NCBI RefSeq assembly: GCF_900176385.1
Contig: NZ_FWXN01000002.1
Location: 62,001 to 126,000 of the forward strand
DNA: 64,000 nucleotides
Direction: 5' to 3'
Origin: Janibacter indicus
GTDB taxonomy: Bacteria; Actinomycetota; Actinomycetes; Actinomycetales; Dermatophilaceae
Of this stretch, positions 30,323 to 39,254 are shown one piece after another (position 1 is the first letter of the stretch; each line of letters opens with the position of its first letter). The notes below the pieces were generated by a model that searched no databases, had not been told where the DNA came from, and worked only from the letters and a program-made list of their open reading frames with translations. Both the position numbers and the translations under genes were made by a program.

Positions 30323-31111
30323 TCAGACGAAGGGGAGCGCGCTGACCATCCCCTCGGGGCGGCCCGGCTCGGCGTAGTACTCGACGCCGAAGGCCGCGGC
30401 GAAGATCTCGCGCGGCATCTGCAGCATCTCCTGCACGTCACCCTGCGAGGCGTGGCAGGCGAGGGCCGCGCGCTTGACGTCGATGACCTCGGTGACATCG
30501 ACGGCGTGGTGGATCTCGCTCTGCGGCAGGCCCATCGGGTTGCCGTCGTCCATCGGGTCGTCGGGGGAGAAGCCTGGGTCGATGCCCACCGCCTTGGCCG
30601 CCTCGATCTGCTCGCGCATCCGGTCGCGGTTTATCGTGTTCTCGAGCACGCGGGGACGGCGGGCCGCCAGCTCGGCCGCGCGGTGGGCGACGTGGTGCAC
30701 CTTGACGTGGTCGGGGTGGCCGTAGCCGCCGTGCCAGTCGTAGCCGACGAGGACGTCCGCGTCCTCCTCGTCGAGGATCGCGGCCAGGCGGCCGGCGGCC
30801 TCGTCGAGCTCGGCACCGTGGAAGGACCCGTCCCAGGCGTTGTGCTCCCAGCCGGTCATGCCGGAGTCGACGTAGCCGAGCCAGGCGACGCGGGCGGTAC
30901 CCGTGACGGCGGCCGAGGCCTCGGCCTCCTGCCGACGGTGGTCGGCGAGGGTCCTCCCTTCGCCCAGGTCGTCGGGGACGGTCCCGTGCTCGCCGCCGGT
31001 CGCGTAGACGACGACCACCCGGCCGCCGGCGCGGGAGGTGAGGGCCATCGACCCGGAGGTCCCGCTGGCCTCGTCGTCGGGATGGGCGTGGAAGAAGACG
31101 GTGGTCGTCAC
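30323..31111 (-). CDS. PIG-L/LmbE-family zinc deacetylase (mycothiol-type)
   Basis: 262 residues. The zinc site is formed by FFHAHPDDEA and HPDHVKVHH, the hallmarks of PIG-L deacetylases such as MshB and mycothiol conjugate amidase Mca. It would hydrolyse an N-acetylglucosamine-type amide. The divergent neighbour is a mycothiol-dependent transferase-like protein, which supports a mycothiol detoxification role. MshB and Mca cannot be told apart with confidence here. GTG 31111 is taken as start; a GTG four codons earlier is possible. Confidence 0.85.
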   Translation of the reverse strand: MTTTVFFHAHPDDEASGTSGSMALTSRAGGRVVVVYATGGEHGTVPDDLGEGRTLADHRRQEAEASAAVTGTARVAWLGYVDSGMTGWEHNAWDGSFHGAELDEAAGRLAAILDEEDADVLVGYDWHGGYGHPDHVKVHHVAHRAAELAARRPRVLENTINRDRMREQIEAAKAVGIDPGFSPDDPMDDGNPMGLPQSEIHHAVDVTEVIDVKRAALACHASQGDVQEMLQMPREIFAAAFGVEYYAEPGRPEGMVSALPFV

Positions 31112-31180
31112 GAGGACATCGTGCACCGGCGCACCGACAACTCGGTTGCCGAGGCGGGCGAAGGGGGGAAGTCTCCACCC

Positions 31181-32014
31181 ATGACCCCTCACCCGCCGGC
31201 CGCATGGCTCCCCGTGGACACCTACCTCGCCGCGATCGAGCGCGAGACCCGCCGCTTCCGCGAGTGCCTCGCCGACGCCGACCCGGGGCTGCGGGTGCCG
31301 ACCTGCCCCGACTGGAGCGCCGACGACCTGCTGTGGCATGTCGGGGGAGAGGTGCAGGACTTCTGGGCCTGGGTCATCGCCCGCCGGCCCGAGGTGCCGG
31401 AGGTCTACGAGGAGCCGGAGCGGCCCGCCGACCGGGCCGGTCTGATCCGGCACCTCGACCACGCCCACGAGCAGCTCATGCTCGGCCTGCGCAATGCCGA
31501 CCCGGCCGACGCCGCGTGGTCGTGGATCGGTGACCCGGCGCTGCACACGGTCGGCTTCACCGTCCGGCGTCAGGCGCACGAGGCGCTGATCCACCGCGTC
31601 GACGCCGAGCTGACCGTCGGGGCGGTCACACCGCTCGACCCGCAGCTCGCGAGCGACGGCGTGCTCGAGTGCCTCGAGTGGATGTACGGCAACCTCCCCG
31701 GCTGGGCCGGCTGGGAGCACGATGGGTCGCGGGTCCTCGTCCACGCGGCCGACACCGGCCACCGCGTCCTTGTCGGCCTCGGCCGGGTGACTGGCCGCAA
31801 CCCGCGCACCGGTGACGAGATCGACCAGACCGAGCTGCAGGTGCTCGACCGCTCCGTCCACGGGCATGCCGAGGCCGACGTGACGATCACCGCCGACGCC
31901 GCGGCTCTCGACCTGTGGCTGTGGCACCGCGGGCCGGCCCACCCGGTCGAGATGGAGGGGGACAAGGCTCTGCTCGACCGGCTGCTCGGCGTGCTCGGCC
32001 AGTCGATCGACTGA
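31181..32014 (+). CDS. Maleylpyruvate-isomerase-like, mycothiol-dependent family protein
   Basis: 277 residues. The N-terminal DinB-like four-helix domain has VPTCPDWSADDLLWHVGGEV and VRRQAHEALIHRVDAE, the conserved histidine pattern of the TIGR03083/MDMPI_N family. A smaller C-terminal domain follows. Characterised members use mycothiol as cofactor, for example in maleylpyruvate isomerisation; the substrate here is unknown. ATG 31181 follows AAGGGGGGAAG. It is divergent from the PIG-L deacetylase. Confidence 0.8.
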   Translation: MTPHPPAAWLPVDTYLAAIERETRRFRECLADADPGLRVPTCPDWSADDLLWHVGGEVQDFWAWVIARRPEVPEVYEEPERPADRAGLIRHLDHAHEQLMLGLRNADPADAAWSWIGDPALHTVGFTVRRQAHEALIHRVDAELTVGAVTPLDPQLASDGVLECLEWMYGNLPGWAGWEHDGSRVLVHAADTGHRVLVGLGRVTGRNPRTGDEIDQTELQVLDRSVHGHAEADVTITADAAALDLWLWHRGPAHPVEMEGDKALLDRLLGVLGQSID

Positions 32015-32108
32015 TTCCCGGGTCGGCCGCACCGGCTCCGCCGTCCGGCGAGGGCAAAGGGGGCCGGCCCGCCGTTCCGCAGGACGGGACCCGCTTGCGG
32101 TGACCAAG

Positions 32109-32127
32109 GTTGGTGAGGCTATCCTTA
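32109..32127. promoter_or_regulatory. DtxR/IdeR-like iron box upstream of the siderophore importer
   Basis: GTTGGTGAGGCTATCCTTA matches the IdeR consensus at 14 of 19 positions with an intact AGGCTA core. It lies 60 bases before the first gene of the ferric-siderophore ABC operon. Iron-replete repression is expected. Confidence 0.55.
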
Positions 32128-32186
32128 GGCAACCCGCGGCGAGGTGCCCACCCGGCGCGGTCCCTCCCTTCGCAAAGGACCTCATC

Positions 32187-33158
32187 GTGCTCAGCCGCAC
32201 CCGTTCGCTGGCTCTCGCCAGCGGTCTCGCCCTCGCCCTGTCCGCCTGCGGCGGATCGTCCGACTCCGACTCCGCGTCAGGCCCGACCGTCGCGGTCGAG
32301 GACAACAACGGCACCCAGCAGGTGCCGCAGGAGCCGAGCTCCGTCGTCGCGACCGACAACCGGACCTTCGAGACCCTCGCCGACTGGGACGTCGAGCTCT
32401 CCGCCGCCGCGGTGAGCCTGATGCCCGAGACGATCTCCTACACCAAGGACAAGGATCTCGTCGACCTCGGCACCCACCGCGAGCCCGACCTCGAGGCCAT
32501 CGTCGCCGCGAAGCCCGACCTCGTCATCAACGGCCAGCGCTTCACCCAGCACGAGGACAAGCTCAAGGAGCTCGCCCCGGACGCAGCCTTCCTCAACCTC
32601 GACCCGCGCGAGGGCGAGCCGCTCGACACCGAGCTCAAGCGGCAGACCGAGGTGCTCGGCGAGGTCTTCGGCAAGCAGGACGAGGCCAAGACCCTCGGCG
32701 AGGACCTCGACGCGCAGGTCGCCCGCGTGAAGCAGGCCTACGAGCCCGGCGACACGGTCATGGCGATCAACACCTCCGGCGGAGAGCTCGGCTACATCGC
32801 GCCGACCGTCGGCCAGACCTTCGGCCCGGTCTTCGACCTCTTCGATCTCGAGCCGGCCCTCGAGGTCGAGGGCGCGAGCGACGACCACCAGGGTGACGAG
32901 GTGTCCGTCGAGGCGATCGCCAAGGCCGACCCCGACTGGATCCTCGTCCTCGACCGGGACGCGGCCGTCGCCGCCGACGAGGAGGGCTACACGCCCGCCA
33001 AGCAGCTCATCGAGGACTCCGAGGCGCTCCAGGACGTCACCGCGGTCAAGGAGGGGCAGGTCGTCTTCGCCCCTGCGGACACCTACACCAACGAGGGCAT
33101 CCAGACCTACACCGAGATCTTCTCGGCCTTCGCTGATGCGCTGGAGGAGCAGAGCTGA
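32187..33158 (+). CDS. Ferric-siderophore ABC transporter, substrate-binding lipoprotein
   Basis: 323 residues. A signal peptide ends in lipobox ALSACGG, so the mature protein is anchored outside the membrane. The rest has the two-lobed FepB/FecB type-III fold, with DLVDLGTHREPDLEAIVAA and GELGYIAPTVGQTFGPVFDL; acidic linkers are common in these proteins. The GTG start follows AAAGGAC. It is first in a tight four-gene operon (binding protein, two permeases, ATPase) under an IdeR-like box. The siderophore bound is unknown. Confidence 0.9.
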   Translation: MLSRTRSLALASGLALALSACGGSSDSDSASGPTVAVEDNNGTQQVPQEPSSVVATDNRTFETLADWDVELSAAAVSLMPETISYTKDKDLVDLGTHREPDLEAIVAAKPDLVINGQRFTQHEDKLKELAPDAAFLNLDPREGEPLDTELKRQTEVLGEVFGKQDEAKTLGEDLDAQVARVKQAYEPGDTVMAINTSGGELGYIAPTVGQTFGPVFDLFDLEPALEVEGASDDHQGDEVSVEAIAKADPDWILVLDRDAAVAADEEGYTPAKQLIEDSEALQDVTAVKEGQVVFAPADTYTNEGIQTYTEIFSAFADALEEQS

Positions 33159-34138
33159 GCACGACCACGGCTGAACGCGTCGCCTCCAAGGGGCGCCTCC
33201 TCGACGCGAAGCTCGTCCTCGGCATCCTCGCCGTGGGCGGGCTCCTCGTCGTGTCGCTGCTCACCGGGGTGTACGACATCTTCGACGGCGACCGGGGCGG
33301 CGAGATGTTCGCCATCACCCGCATCCCGCGGACCGTCGCCCTCGTCCTCGCCGGCGCCGCGATGGCGATGTCGGGCCTGGTCATGCAGCTGCTGACGCAG
33401 AACCGCTTCGTCGAGCCGACGACGACCGGCACGACCGAGTGGGCGGGCCTGGGCCTGCTCGCCGTGATGATCCTCTTCCCCGGGGCCAGCCTCCTCGAGC
33501 GGATGATCGGGGCGATCATCGCGGCCTTCATCGGCACGATGGTCTTCTTCCTCTTCCTGCGAAGGGTGACCCTCCGGTCCTCGCTCATCGTCCCGATCGT
33601 GGGGATCATGCTCGGCGCCGTCGTCGGGTCCGTCTCGACCTTCATCGCGCTGCAGACCGACATGCTGCAGAACCTCGGGATCTGGTTCGCCGGCAGCTTC
33701 ACCTCGGTCCTGCGCGGCCAGTACGAGGTGCTGTGGATCGTCGCCCTCGTCGCGATCGCGATCTTCGTCGTCGCGGACCGCTTCACCGTCGCCGGCCTCG
33801 GCGAGGAGATCTCGACGAATGTCGGGCTCAACTACAACCAGGTCGTCCTCATCGGCACAGTCCTCGTCGCCGTCGCGACCGGGGTCGTCACGGTCGTCGT
33901 CGGCAACCTGCCCTTCCTCGGGCTCGTCGTCCCCAACATCATCTCGATGTGGCGCGGCGACGACCTGCGCAGCAACCTGCCGTGGGTCTGCCTGCTCGGC
34001 ATCGCCATCGTCACCGTCTGCGACCTCGTCGGGCGCACGATCATCGCCCCCTTCGAGGTGCCCGTCTCGCTCATCCTCGGCGTCGTCGGCGCAGTCGTCT
34101 TCATCGCCCTCCTCCTGCGGCAGCGTCGTCGTGGCTGA
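33155..34138 (+). CDS. Ferric-siderophore ABC transporter permease 1 (FecCD family)
   Basis: 327 residues if read from CTG 33155. GGAGGAG lies 5 bases upstream and CTGA overlaps the previous stop, exactly as ATGA/GTGA does elsewhere in this window. Starting at the first GTG in frame (33233) would cut off half of the first helix (KLVLGILAVGGLLVVSLL). Family motifs include RIPRTVALVLAGAAMAMSG near the N-terminus and VVGNLPFLGLVVPNIISMW near the C-terminus. It pairs with the second permease to form the membrane channel. Confidence 0.85.
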   Translation: MSTTTAERVASKGRLLDAKLVLGILAVGGLLVVSLLTGVYDIFDGDRGGEMFAITRIPRTVALVLAGAAMAMSGLVMQLLTQNRFVEPTTTGTTEWAGLGLLAVMILFPGASLLERMIGAIIAAFIGTMVFFLFLRRVTLRSSLIVPIVGIMLGAVVGSVSTFIALQTDMLQNLGIWFAGSFTSVLRGQYEVLWIVALVAIAIFVVADRFTVAGLGEEISTNVGLNYNQVVLIGTVLVAVATGVVTVVVGNLPFLGLVVPNIISMWRGDDLRSNLPWVCLLGIAIVTVCDLVGRTIIAPFEVPVSLILGVVGAVVFIALLLRQRRRG

Positions 34139-35198
34139 GGCACCCGCGCAGCCGCGCACCACCCCGCCGGTCACCGCCCCCGTGGCGACCGGCGGAGCAC
34201 GCGAGTCCGGCCCCCTTCCCACCGCCCGCTCCCGCCGGCGCTACCGGGTCGTGCTCGTCGGCCTGCTCGTGCTGACCGTCGGCCTGGGCTTCGCCCACCT
34301 CGCGGTGGACAACCCGATGCCGGTCGGCAGCGAAGGGTTCTGGCTCGTCGCGCAGATGCGGGGCAGCTCGCTCGTCGCGATGGCGGTCGTCGCGGTCTGC
34401 CAGGCGATGGCGACGGTGAGCTTCCAGACGGTGACCAACAACCGGATCATCACGCCGTCGATCATGGGCTTCGAGTCGCTCTACGTCGCCGTGCAGACCG
34501 CGGCCGTGTACTTCCTCGGCGTGTCCGGGCTCGGCATGCTCACCGGGCTGCCGCAGTTCGTCCTGCAGATCGCGCTCATGGTCGGGCTCTCGCTGGCGCT
34601 CTACGGGTGGCTGCTGTCGGGGCGCTACGCCAACGTGCAGATCATGCTGCTCATCGGCATCGTCATCGGCGGTGGGCTCGCGTCGGTCTCCTCCTTCATG
34701 CGGCGGATGCTCACGCCGAGCGAGTTCGACGTGCTCACCGCACGGATGTTCGGCTCCATGACCAACGCCGACCCGATGTACTTCCCCATCGCGATCCCGC
34801 TGTGCCTGGCTGCGGCCGGGCTGCTGTGGTGGCGCTCTCGGCGTCTCAACGTCGTCGCCCTCGGCCGCGACGCGGCGACCAACCTCGGCCTCGACCACCG
34901 GCGCGAGCTCATGGCGACGCTCTTCCTCGTCTCGGTGCTCATGGCCGTCTCGACCGCGCTCGTCGGGCCGATGACCTTCCTCGGGTTCCTCGTCGCGACG
35001 CTCGCCTACCAGTTCGCCGACACCCACGACCACCGGCGGGTCTTCCCGGTCGCGGTGCTCACCGGCTTCGTCGTGCTCTGCGGCGCCTACGTCGTGATGA
35101 AGCACGTCTTCTACGCACAGGGCGTGGTGTCGATCATCATCGAGCTCGTGGGCGGCTCGGTCTTCCTCCTCGTCATCCTCAAGAAGGGGCGCCTGTGA
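34131..35198 (+). CDS. Ferric-siderophore ABC transporter permease 2 (FecCD family)
   Basis: 355 residues with a proline/threonine-rich cytoplasmic N-terminus (about 1-45) and about nine to ten membrane helices. LVAMAVVAVCQAMATVSFQ and VGPMTFLGFLVATLAYQF correspond to the conserved FecCD regions, the latter near the ATPase coupling helix. The GTG start overlaps the end of permease 1 by 8 bases. It forms the heterodimeric channel with permease 1. Confidence 0.9.
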   Translation: MAEAPAQPRTTPPVTAPVATGGARESGPLPTARSRRRYRVVLVGLLVLTVGLGFAHLAVDNPMPVGSEGFWLVAQMRGSSLVAMAVVAVCQAMATVSFQTVTNNRIITPSIMGFESLYVAVQTAAVYFLGVSGLGMLTGLPQFVLQIALMVGLSLALYGWLLSGRYANVQIMLLIGIVIGGGLASVSSFMRRMLTPSEFDVLTARMFGSMTNADPMYFPIAIPLCLAAAGLLWWRSRRLNVVALGRDAATNLGLDHRRELMATLFLVSVLMAVSTALVGPMTFLGFLVATLAYQFADTHDHRRVFPVAVLTGFVVLCGAYVVMKHVFYAQGVVSIIIELVGGSVFLLVILKKGRL

Positions 35199-35950
35199 TC
35201 ACCCTGACCGACGTCGGTAAGAGCTACGGCGACGAGGTGACGATCGGGCCGGTCGACCTCGAGATCCCGGCCGGCGGTGTCACGGCACTCGTCGGGCCCA
35301 ACGGGGCCGGCAAGTCGACGCTGCTGACGATGATCGGACGGCTCCTCGACATCGACGAGGGTGCCATCGAGATCGCGGGCTACGACGTCGCCAGCACGAA
35401 GTCGAAGGACCTGGCGAAGATCGTCTCGATCCTGCGGCAGGAAAACCACTTCATCACCCGGCTCACCGTCCGCCAGCTCGTCGGCTTCGGGCGCTTCCCG
35501 TACTCGCAGGGTCGGCTGACCGTCGAGGACGAGGAGGTCATCTCCCGGTCGATCGACTTCCTCGACCTCACCGCGCTCGAGGGGCGCTACCTCGACCAGC
35601 TGTCCGGTGGGCAGCGCCAGCGGGCCTACGTCGCCATGGTGCTCGCCCAGGACACGGACTACCTGCTGCTCGACGAGCCGCTCAACAACCTCGACATGCA
35701 GCACTCGGTGCACATGATGCGGCACCTGCGCCGGGCAGCCACCGAGCTCGGCCGCACGATCATCGTCGTGCTCCACGACATCAACTTCGCCGGCCACTAC
35801 GCCGACCGGATCTGCGCGGTCAAGGACGGGCGGGTCGTCGAGTTCGGCCCGCCGGAGCAGATCATGACCGACGAGGTGCTCACCAGGGTCTTCGAGACCG
35901 AGGTGCAGGTGGTCGACGGACCCCGCGGCCCGCTCGCCGTGTACTACTGA
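35195..35950 (+). CDS. Ferric-siderophore ABC transporter ATP-binding protein
   Basis: 251 residues with all ABC motifs: Walker A GPNGAGKST, Q-loop in SILRQENHF, signature LSGGQRQRA, Walker B DYLLLDEP and switch histidine VVLHDINF. The GTG start overlaps the permease stop by 4 bases. It powers import of the ferric complex. It ends the operon; a family B repeat follows 5 bases after the stop. Confidence 0.94.
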   Translation: MITLTDVGKSYGDEVTIGPVDLEIPAGGVTALVGPNGAGKSTLLTMIGRLLDIDEGAIEIAGYDVASTKSKDLAKIVSILRQENHFITRLTVRQLVGFGRFPYSQGRLTVEDEEVISRSIDFLDLTALEGRYLDQLSGGQRQRAYVAMVLAQDTDYLLLDEPLNNLDMQHSVHMMRHLRRAATELGRTIIVVLHDINFAGHYADRICAVKDGRVVEFGPPEQIMTDEVLTRVFETEVQVVDGPRGPLAVYY

Positions 35951-35954
35951 CCGT

Positions 35955-35986
35955 CGGTGGAGGTGCGAGCGCCGAGCCTCGAGGCC
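35955..35986 (+). repeat. Dispersed palindromic repeat, family B (short)
   Basis: TCGGTGGAGGTGCGAGCGCC followed by GAGCCTCGAGGCC, a shortened copy. It fills most of the 49-base gap between two convergent genes and may act as their terminator. Confidence 0.6.
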
Positions 35987-35999
35987 CGGCCCGCCGGAC

Positions 36000-37181
36000 T
36001 CAGCCCGCGACCGGCTCCGAGACGTGCTCGGCGGCGACCGGGGCACCCGACGGCGGGGCGAGCTGCTCCCTTCGCTCGTAGGCCCACCCGGGACCGTGCA
36101 GGAGGAAGCCGAAGCGGTCCGACCAGGTCGGCGCCGTCGCGATGTCCTTGGCGATGTCGCGCCACTCGTGGGTGGCGATGACGGCGGGGTTGAAGGTGTC
36201 GATGTTGCGGGTCAGGCCGTAGCGCACCCGCTCGTCCTCCGGCTCGAAGGTGCCGAAGAGCTTGTCCCAGAGGATGAGGATCGAGCCGTGGTTGATGTCG
36301 AGGTACTGCCGCTGGCTGCCGTGGTGGGCGCGGTGGTGGCTGGGGGTGTTGAGCACCTTCTCGAGCCACCCGATCGAGCGGACCGCCTCGGTGTGGATCC
36401 AGAACTGGTAGATGAGGTTGAGCGCCCGTGCGTCCTCGATGTAGCGCGGCGGGATCCCGAGGAGCGCGAGCACCCCATAGGGCGCCGACAGGGTGAAGCC
36501 GTCGGCGACCGGCTGCCTCAGCGCCGTCGAGAGGTTGTAGCGCTCGCTGCTGTGGTGGACGACGTGCACAGCCCACATCCAGCGCGACTCGTGGGCCGTG
36601 CGGTGGTTCCAGTAGTAGATGAAGTCCCAGCCGGCGATGGCGAGCAGGTAGGGGACGGCCCCCGTGCGCTGGCGGAAGGGACTGATCGCGGCGAGCCGCG
36701 TCGCGGAGGTCTGCAGCGCCCACACCGAGGCCGCGGCGACCGCGGTCGAGCCGACGGCGGCGACGGCGGAGCCCGAGGTGAGCAGGCCGAGGGCGTCGAC
36801 GCGCGAGCGGACGGTCGTCGGCTGCGGGGCGTCCGAGGGGAGGGTTCCGGCCTCGGGCAGCTCGCCCCCGTGGGCGCGGCGCTGGCGCAGCACGTCGCCG
36901 ACGGTCGTCACGACGGCCGCCGCGGCGCCGACGGCCATGAGCGCGGTGCCCGCCCGCGTGGTCCCGGGCGCCAGACGACGCACGAGCGGTCCCGTGACGA
37001 AGGGGGCGATGAGACTGCCGATCCCCATGCTGAGGCTGGCGATGGTGTCGTTGAGCTCGTAGTCCCCTGGCCGGTCCTCGTCGGGTGCGGCCGGGCGCTT
37101 GTGGTGCATCCACCAGTACTCCGCACCCATGGCGCCCACGAAGGCAGGGATCGCGAGGACGGTCAGGTCAGGGCGTGCCAT
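36000..37181 (-). CDS. Sterol desaturase/fatty acid hydroxylase-family membrane protein
   Basis: 393 residues. Four to six hydrophobic segments precede a di-iron histidine cluster: WNHRTAHESRWMW, HVVHHSSERYN and NTPSHHRAHHGS, the three-box pattern of the superfamily. An earlier cytoplasmic loop (about residues 90-130) has no clear motif. Such enzymes hydroxylate or desaturate lipids in the membrane. It is divergent from a TetR gene with a palindromic operator between, so expression is probably ligand-induced. The lipid substrate is unknown. Confidence 0.85.
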   Translation of the reverse strand: MARPDLTVLAIPAFVGAMGAEYWWMHHKRPAAPDEDRPGDYELNDTIASLSMGIGSLIAPFVTGPLVRRLAPGTTRAGTALMAVGAAAAVVTTVGDVLRQRRAHGGELPEAGTLPSDAPQPTTVRSRVDALGLLTSGSAVAAVGSTAVAAASVWALQTSATRLAAISPFRQRTGAVPYLLAIAGWDFIYYWNHRTAHESRWMWAVHVVHHSSERYNLSTALRQPVADGFTLSAPYGVLALLGIPPRYIEDARALNLIYQFWIHTEAVRSIGWLEKVLNTPSHHRAHHGSQRQYLDINHGSILILWDKLFGTFEPEDERVRYGLTRNIDTFNPAVIATHEWRDIAKDIATAPTWSDRFGFLLHGPGWAYERREQLAPPSGAPVAAEHVSEPVAG

Positions 37182-37208
37182 GGGGGCTCCTTTGCCGGGG
37201 ACGAGCTC

Positions 37209-37228
37209 AACTGACCATAGAGTCAGTT
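37209..37228. promoter_or_regulatory. TetR operator candidate
   Basis: AACTGAC-N6-GTCAGTT, a perfect 7-bp inverted repeat centred between the divergent desaturase and TetR genes. Confidence 0.5.
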
Positions 37229-37270
37229 GTCGTGCCTGACAAGATGTGGCCCGTCACAGAGGAGGCACCC

Positions 37271-37870
37271 GTGAGTGGCATCGGGACGAAGGGCGTGGCC
37301 CGCGCCGAGCGCAGGCAGCAGCTCGTGCACGAGGCCGTCGAGGAGCTGGGAAGCCAGGGCTATGCCCGCGCCTCGATGGCCGACGTCGCCGCGCGCGCCG
37401 GTGTCTCGAAGGCCATGGTGCACAACGTCTTCGGGTCCAAGGCCGACCTCGCGCAGGCCTGCCTCGAGGAGGTCGGACCGCGCCTCGTCGCCACGATCGC
37501 CCAGGCCCAGACGGCGACCGATCCCGGTGAGCGCGCCCTCGACACCTTCACCGCGATCTTCTCGGCGATGGCCGAGCACCGCTATGCGTGGGCGCTCGTC
37601 AAGGACGAGACCCTGCCCGAGGGGTCGGCGGCTGCCGAGCTGGCACAGGGCTACCGCGCACAGCTGCACTCGATGGGGACCGTCGGCACCCGCGACGTCC
37701 TCGAGGCGGCCGGGCTCGCCGACCCGCTCGACCACGACCTGCTCGACCACATCTGGGAGTCGATCGTCGAGGCCGCGGTCGCCTGGTGGCAGGAGCACGA
37801 GGACCACACCGCGGAGCAGATGGCGCAGCGGCTCACCCGCCTGCTGGCCGTGGTCACGCTGCGGGGGTGA
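37271..37870 (+). CDS. TetR-family transcriptional regulator
   Basis: 199 residues. The HTH reads ASMADVAARAGVSKAMVHNV followed by FGSKADLAQACLEE. The C-terminal ligand domain contains EHRYAWALVKDETLPEGS and HIWESIVEAAVAWW. GTG 37271 is preferred because GAGGAGG lies 7 bases upstream; ATG 37244 in the same frame is the alternative. It is divergent from the sterol-desaturase-like gene and likely represses it through the 20-bp palindrome between them. Confidence 0.87.
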   Translation: MSGIGTKGVARAERRQQLVHEAVEELGSQGYARASMADVAARAGVSKAMVHNVFGSKADLAQACLEEVGPRLVATIAQAQTATDPGERALDTFTAIFSAMAEHRYAWALVKDETLPEGSAAAELAQGYRAQLHSMGTVGTRDVLEAAGLADPLDHDLLDHIWESIVEAAVAWWQEHEDHTAEQMAQRLTRLLAVVTLRG

Positions 37871-37877
37871 GCCCCGG

Positions 37878-38753
37878 TCAGCTCCCGGCCATGCCCCACC
37901 GGACGAGCCGGGTGGAGGTGTGGCCGACCGCGCGGGCGAGGACGCGTCCGACGCCGCTCGTGGCCGGCAGGTCGAGCATCTCGCCCGCCCAGGGCGGCAG
38001 GACGGAGAGCGCGCCGGCCGCGATGAGGGCGTAGCCGGGTCGTGCGGCGGCGGGGAGCGGGGGCTCGCGCAGCAGGAAGGTCGCCGCGTCCCTGGCCGCC
38101 TCGGTCACGACGAGCTCGGCGCGGTGCTCCGCGAGGGCGGCCTCGAGCTGCGCGACCGTCATCGGCAGGTCACGCGCGCCGAGGCGCTGCGCCGGGACCG
38201 CGGTCTGGGCGACGTAGGTGTCGGCCTCGTCGGGCGTCAGCGGCCGCTGGCCGAAGAGCTGGTGGGCGCGCAGGAAGCACCACACCTCGGCCACGTGCAC
38301 CCAGCGCAGCAGGTGCGGGTCGTCCGCGGCGTACGATACGCCCAGGTCGCTCGTGCCGCGCACCCGCGCGTGCACCGCCCGCACCACGTCGACGGCCTCC
38401 TCGGCGTGCTCGATCGTGCCGTAGGTGGTCGTCGCGATGTAGTGGCTCGTGCGCTGCAGTCGGCCCCACGGGTCGCCGCGGAAGCCGCTGTGCCCGGCGA
38501 CCCCCGCCATCGCCGAGGGGTGCAGCGACTGCAGGAGCAGGGCGGCGACCCCGCCGGTGAACATGGACGCGTCCTCGTGGACCCGCCAGATCGGGTCCTC
38601 GCGCACGAACCAGCGCGGCCCCGGGGTCTCCCAGATGCGCGTCGCGGCCTCGTGCGCGTCGGGGCCCGCGACGCGACTGCGCAGGGCCGTCGCCAAGCGC
38701 CGCTGCGCGGTGCCGAGCGTCCGCGCGGCGAGGGTACGGGGATCCGGGGCCAC
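37878..38753 (-). CDS. MpaB-like/DUF2236 oxygenase-family protein
   Basis: 291 residues of the DUF2236 family, which includes latex-clearing protein and fungal MpaB. Family features visible are LLLQSLHPSAMAGVAGHSGF near residue 75 and RWVHVAEVWCFLRAHQLFG in the middle; histidines in these segments ligate heme in characterised members. Start is the GTG at 38753. Characterised relatives cleave alkenes oxidatively; the substrate here is unknown. It faces the TetR gene tail to tail. Confidence 0.82.
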   Translation of the reverse strand: MAPDPRTLAARTLGTAQRRLATALRSRVAGPDAHEAATRIWETPGPRWFVREDPIWRVHEDASMFTGGVAALLLQSLHPSAMAGVAGHSGFRGDPWGRLQRTSHYIATTTYGTIEHAEEAVDVVRAVHARVRGTSDLGVSYAADDPHLLRWVHVAEVWCFLRAHQLFGQRPLTPDEADTYVAQTAVPAQRLGARDLPMTVAQLEAALAEHRAELVVTEAARDAATFLLREPPLPAAARPGYALIAAGALSVLPPWAGEMLDLPATSGVGRVLARAVGHTSTRLVRWGMAGS

Positions 38754-38822
38754 CAGACCAGTCTAAGGTCGCCGTGGTCGGCCGTAGGGTCGGCGCATGG
38801 GCACTCGCACGGGCGGCGGACG

Positions 38823-39245
38823 ATGAGCGGGAGGGGCGGTCCCCTTCGCGTCAGCGCGGACGGGTCAGCGCCCGTCGACGAGGTCTGGCGCCGGTACACG
38901 ACGCCCTCGCTGTGGTCCGCCTGGGCGCCGCAGATCCGGGGGGTCGACCACCCGCCGGGTCGGGTCGTCGCCGGTGGCGCCGGCGTCGTGCGCGGCCCAC
39001 TCGGGCTCCGTGTCCCCTTCGTCGTGGAGGTCGTCGACGACGAGGCCCTGCGCTGGGCCTGGATGCCCGGGGTGGACCCGGTCCGGGTCCGGATGCGGCA
39101 CGGCGTCGACCCGGGGCGAAGGGGGAGCAGCGCGTGGGTCGAGATCGCGGCGCCGCAACCGCTCGCGCTCGCCTACGCGCCGATCGCGCGGATGGCGCTG
39201 CGACGCCTCGTCGCGGGTGGGCCCCTGCCGTCCGGACGCGCATAG
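38823..39245 (+). CDS. SRPBCC-fold (polyketide cyclase/START-like) protein
   Basis: 140 residues with an SRPBCC pattern: APVDEVWRRYTTPSLWSAWA at the first helix region, then GGAGVVRGPLGLRVPFVVEV and WAWMPGVDPVRV. These small lipid- or ligand-binding proteins have varied roles. It lies 9 bases before the LOG-family gene on the same strand, so the two are probably co-expressed. Ligand unknown. Confidence 0.72.
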   Translation: MSGRGGPLRVSADGSAPVDEVWRRYTTPSLWSAWAPQIRGVDHPPGRVVAGGAGVVRGPLGLRVPFVVEVVDDEALRWAWMPGVDPVRVRMRHGVDPGRRGSSAWVEIAAPQPLALAYAPIARMALRRLVAGGPLPSGRA

Positions 39246-39254
39246 GGTCGACGG

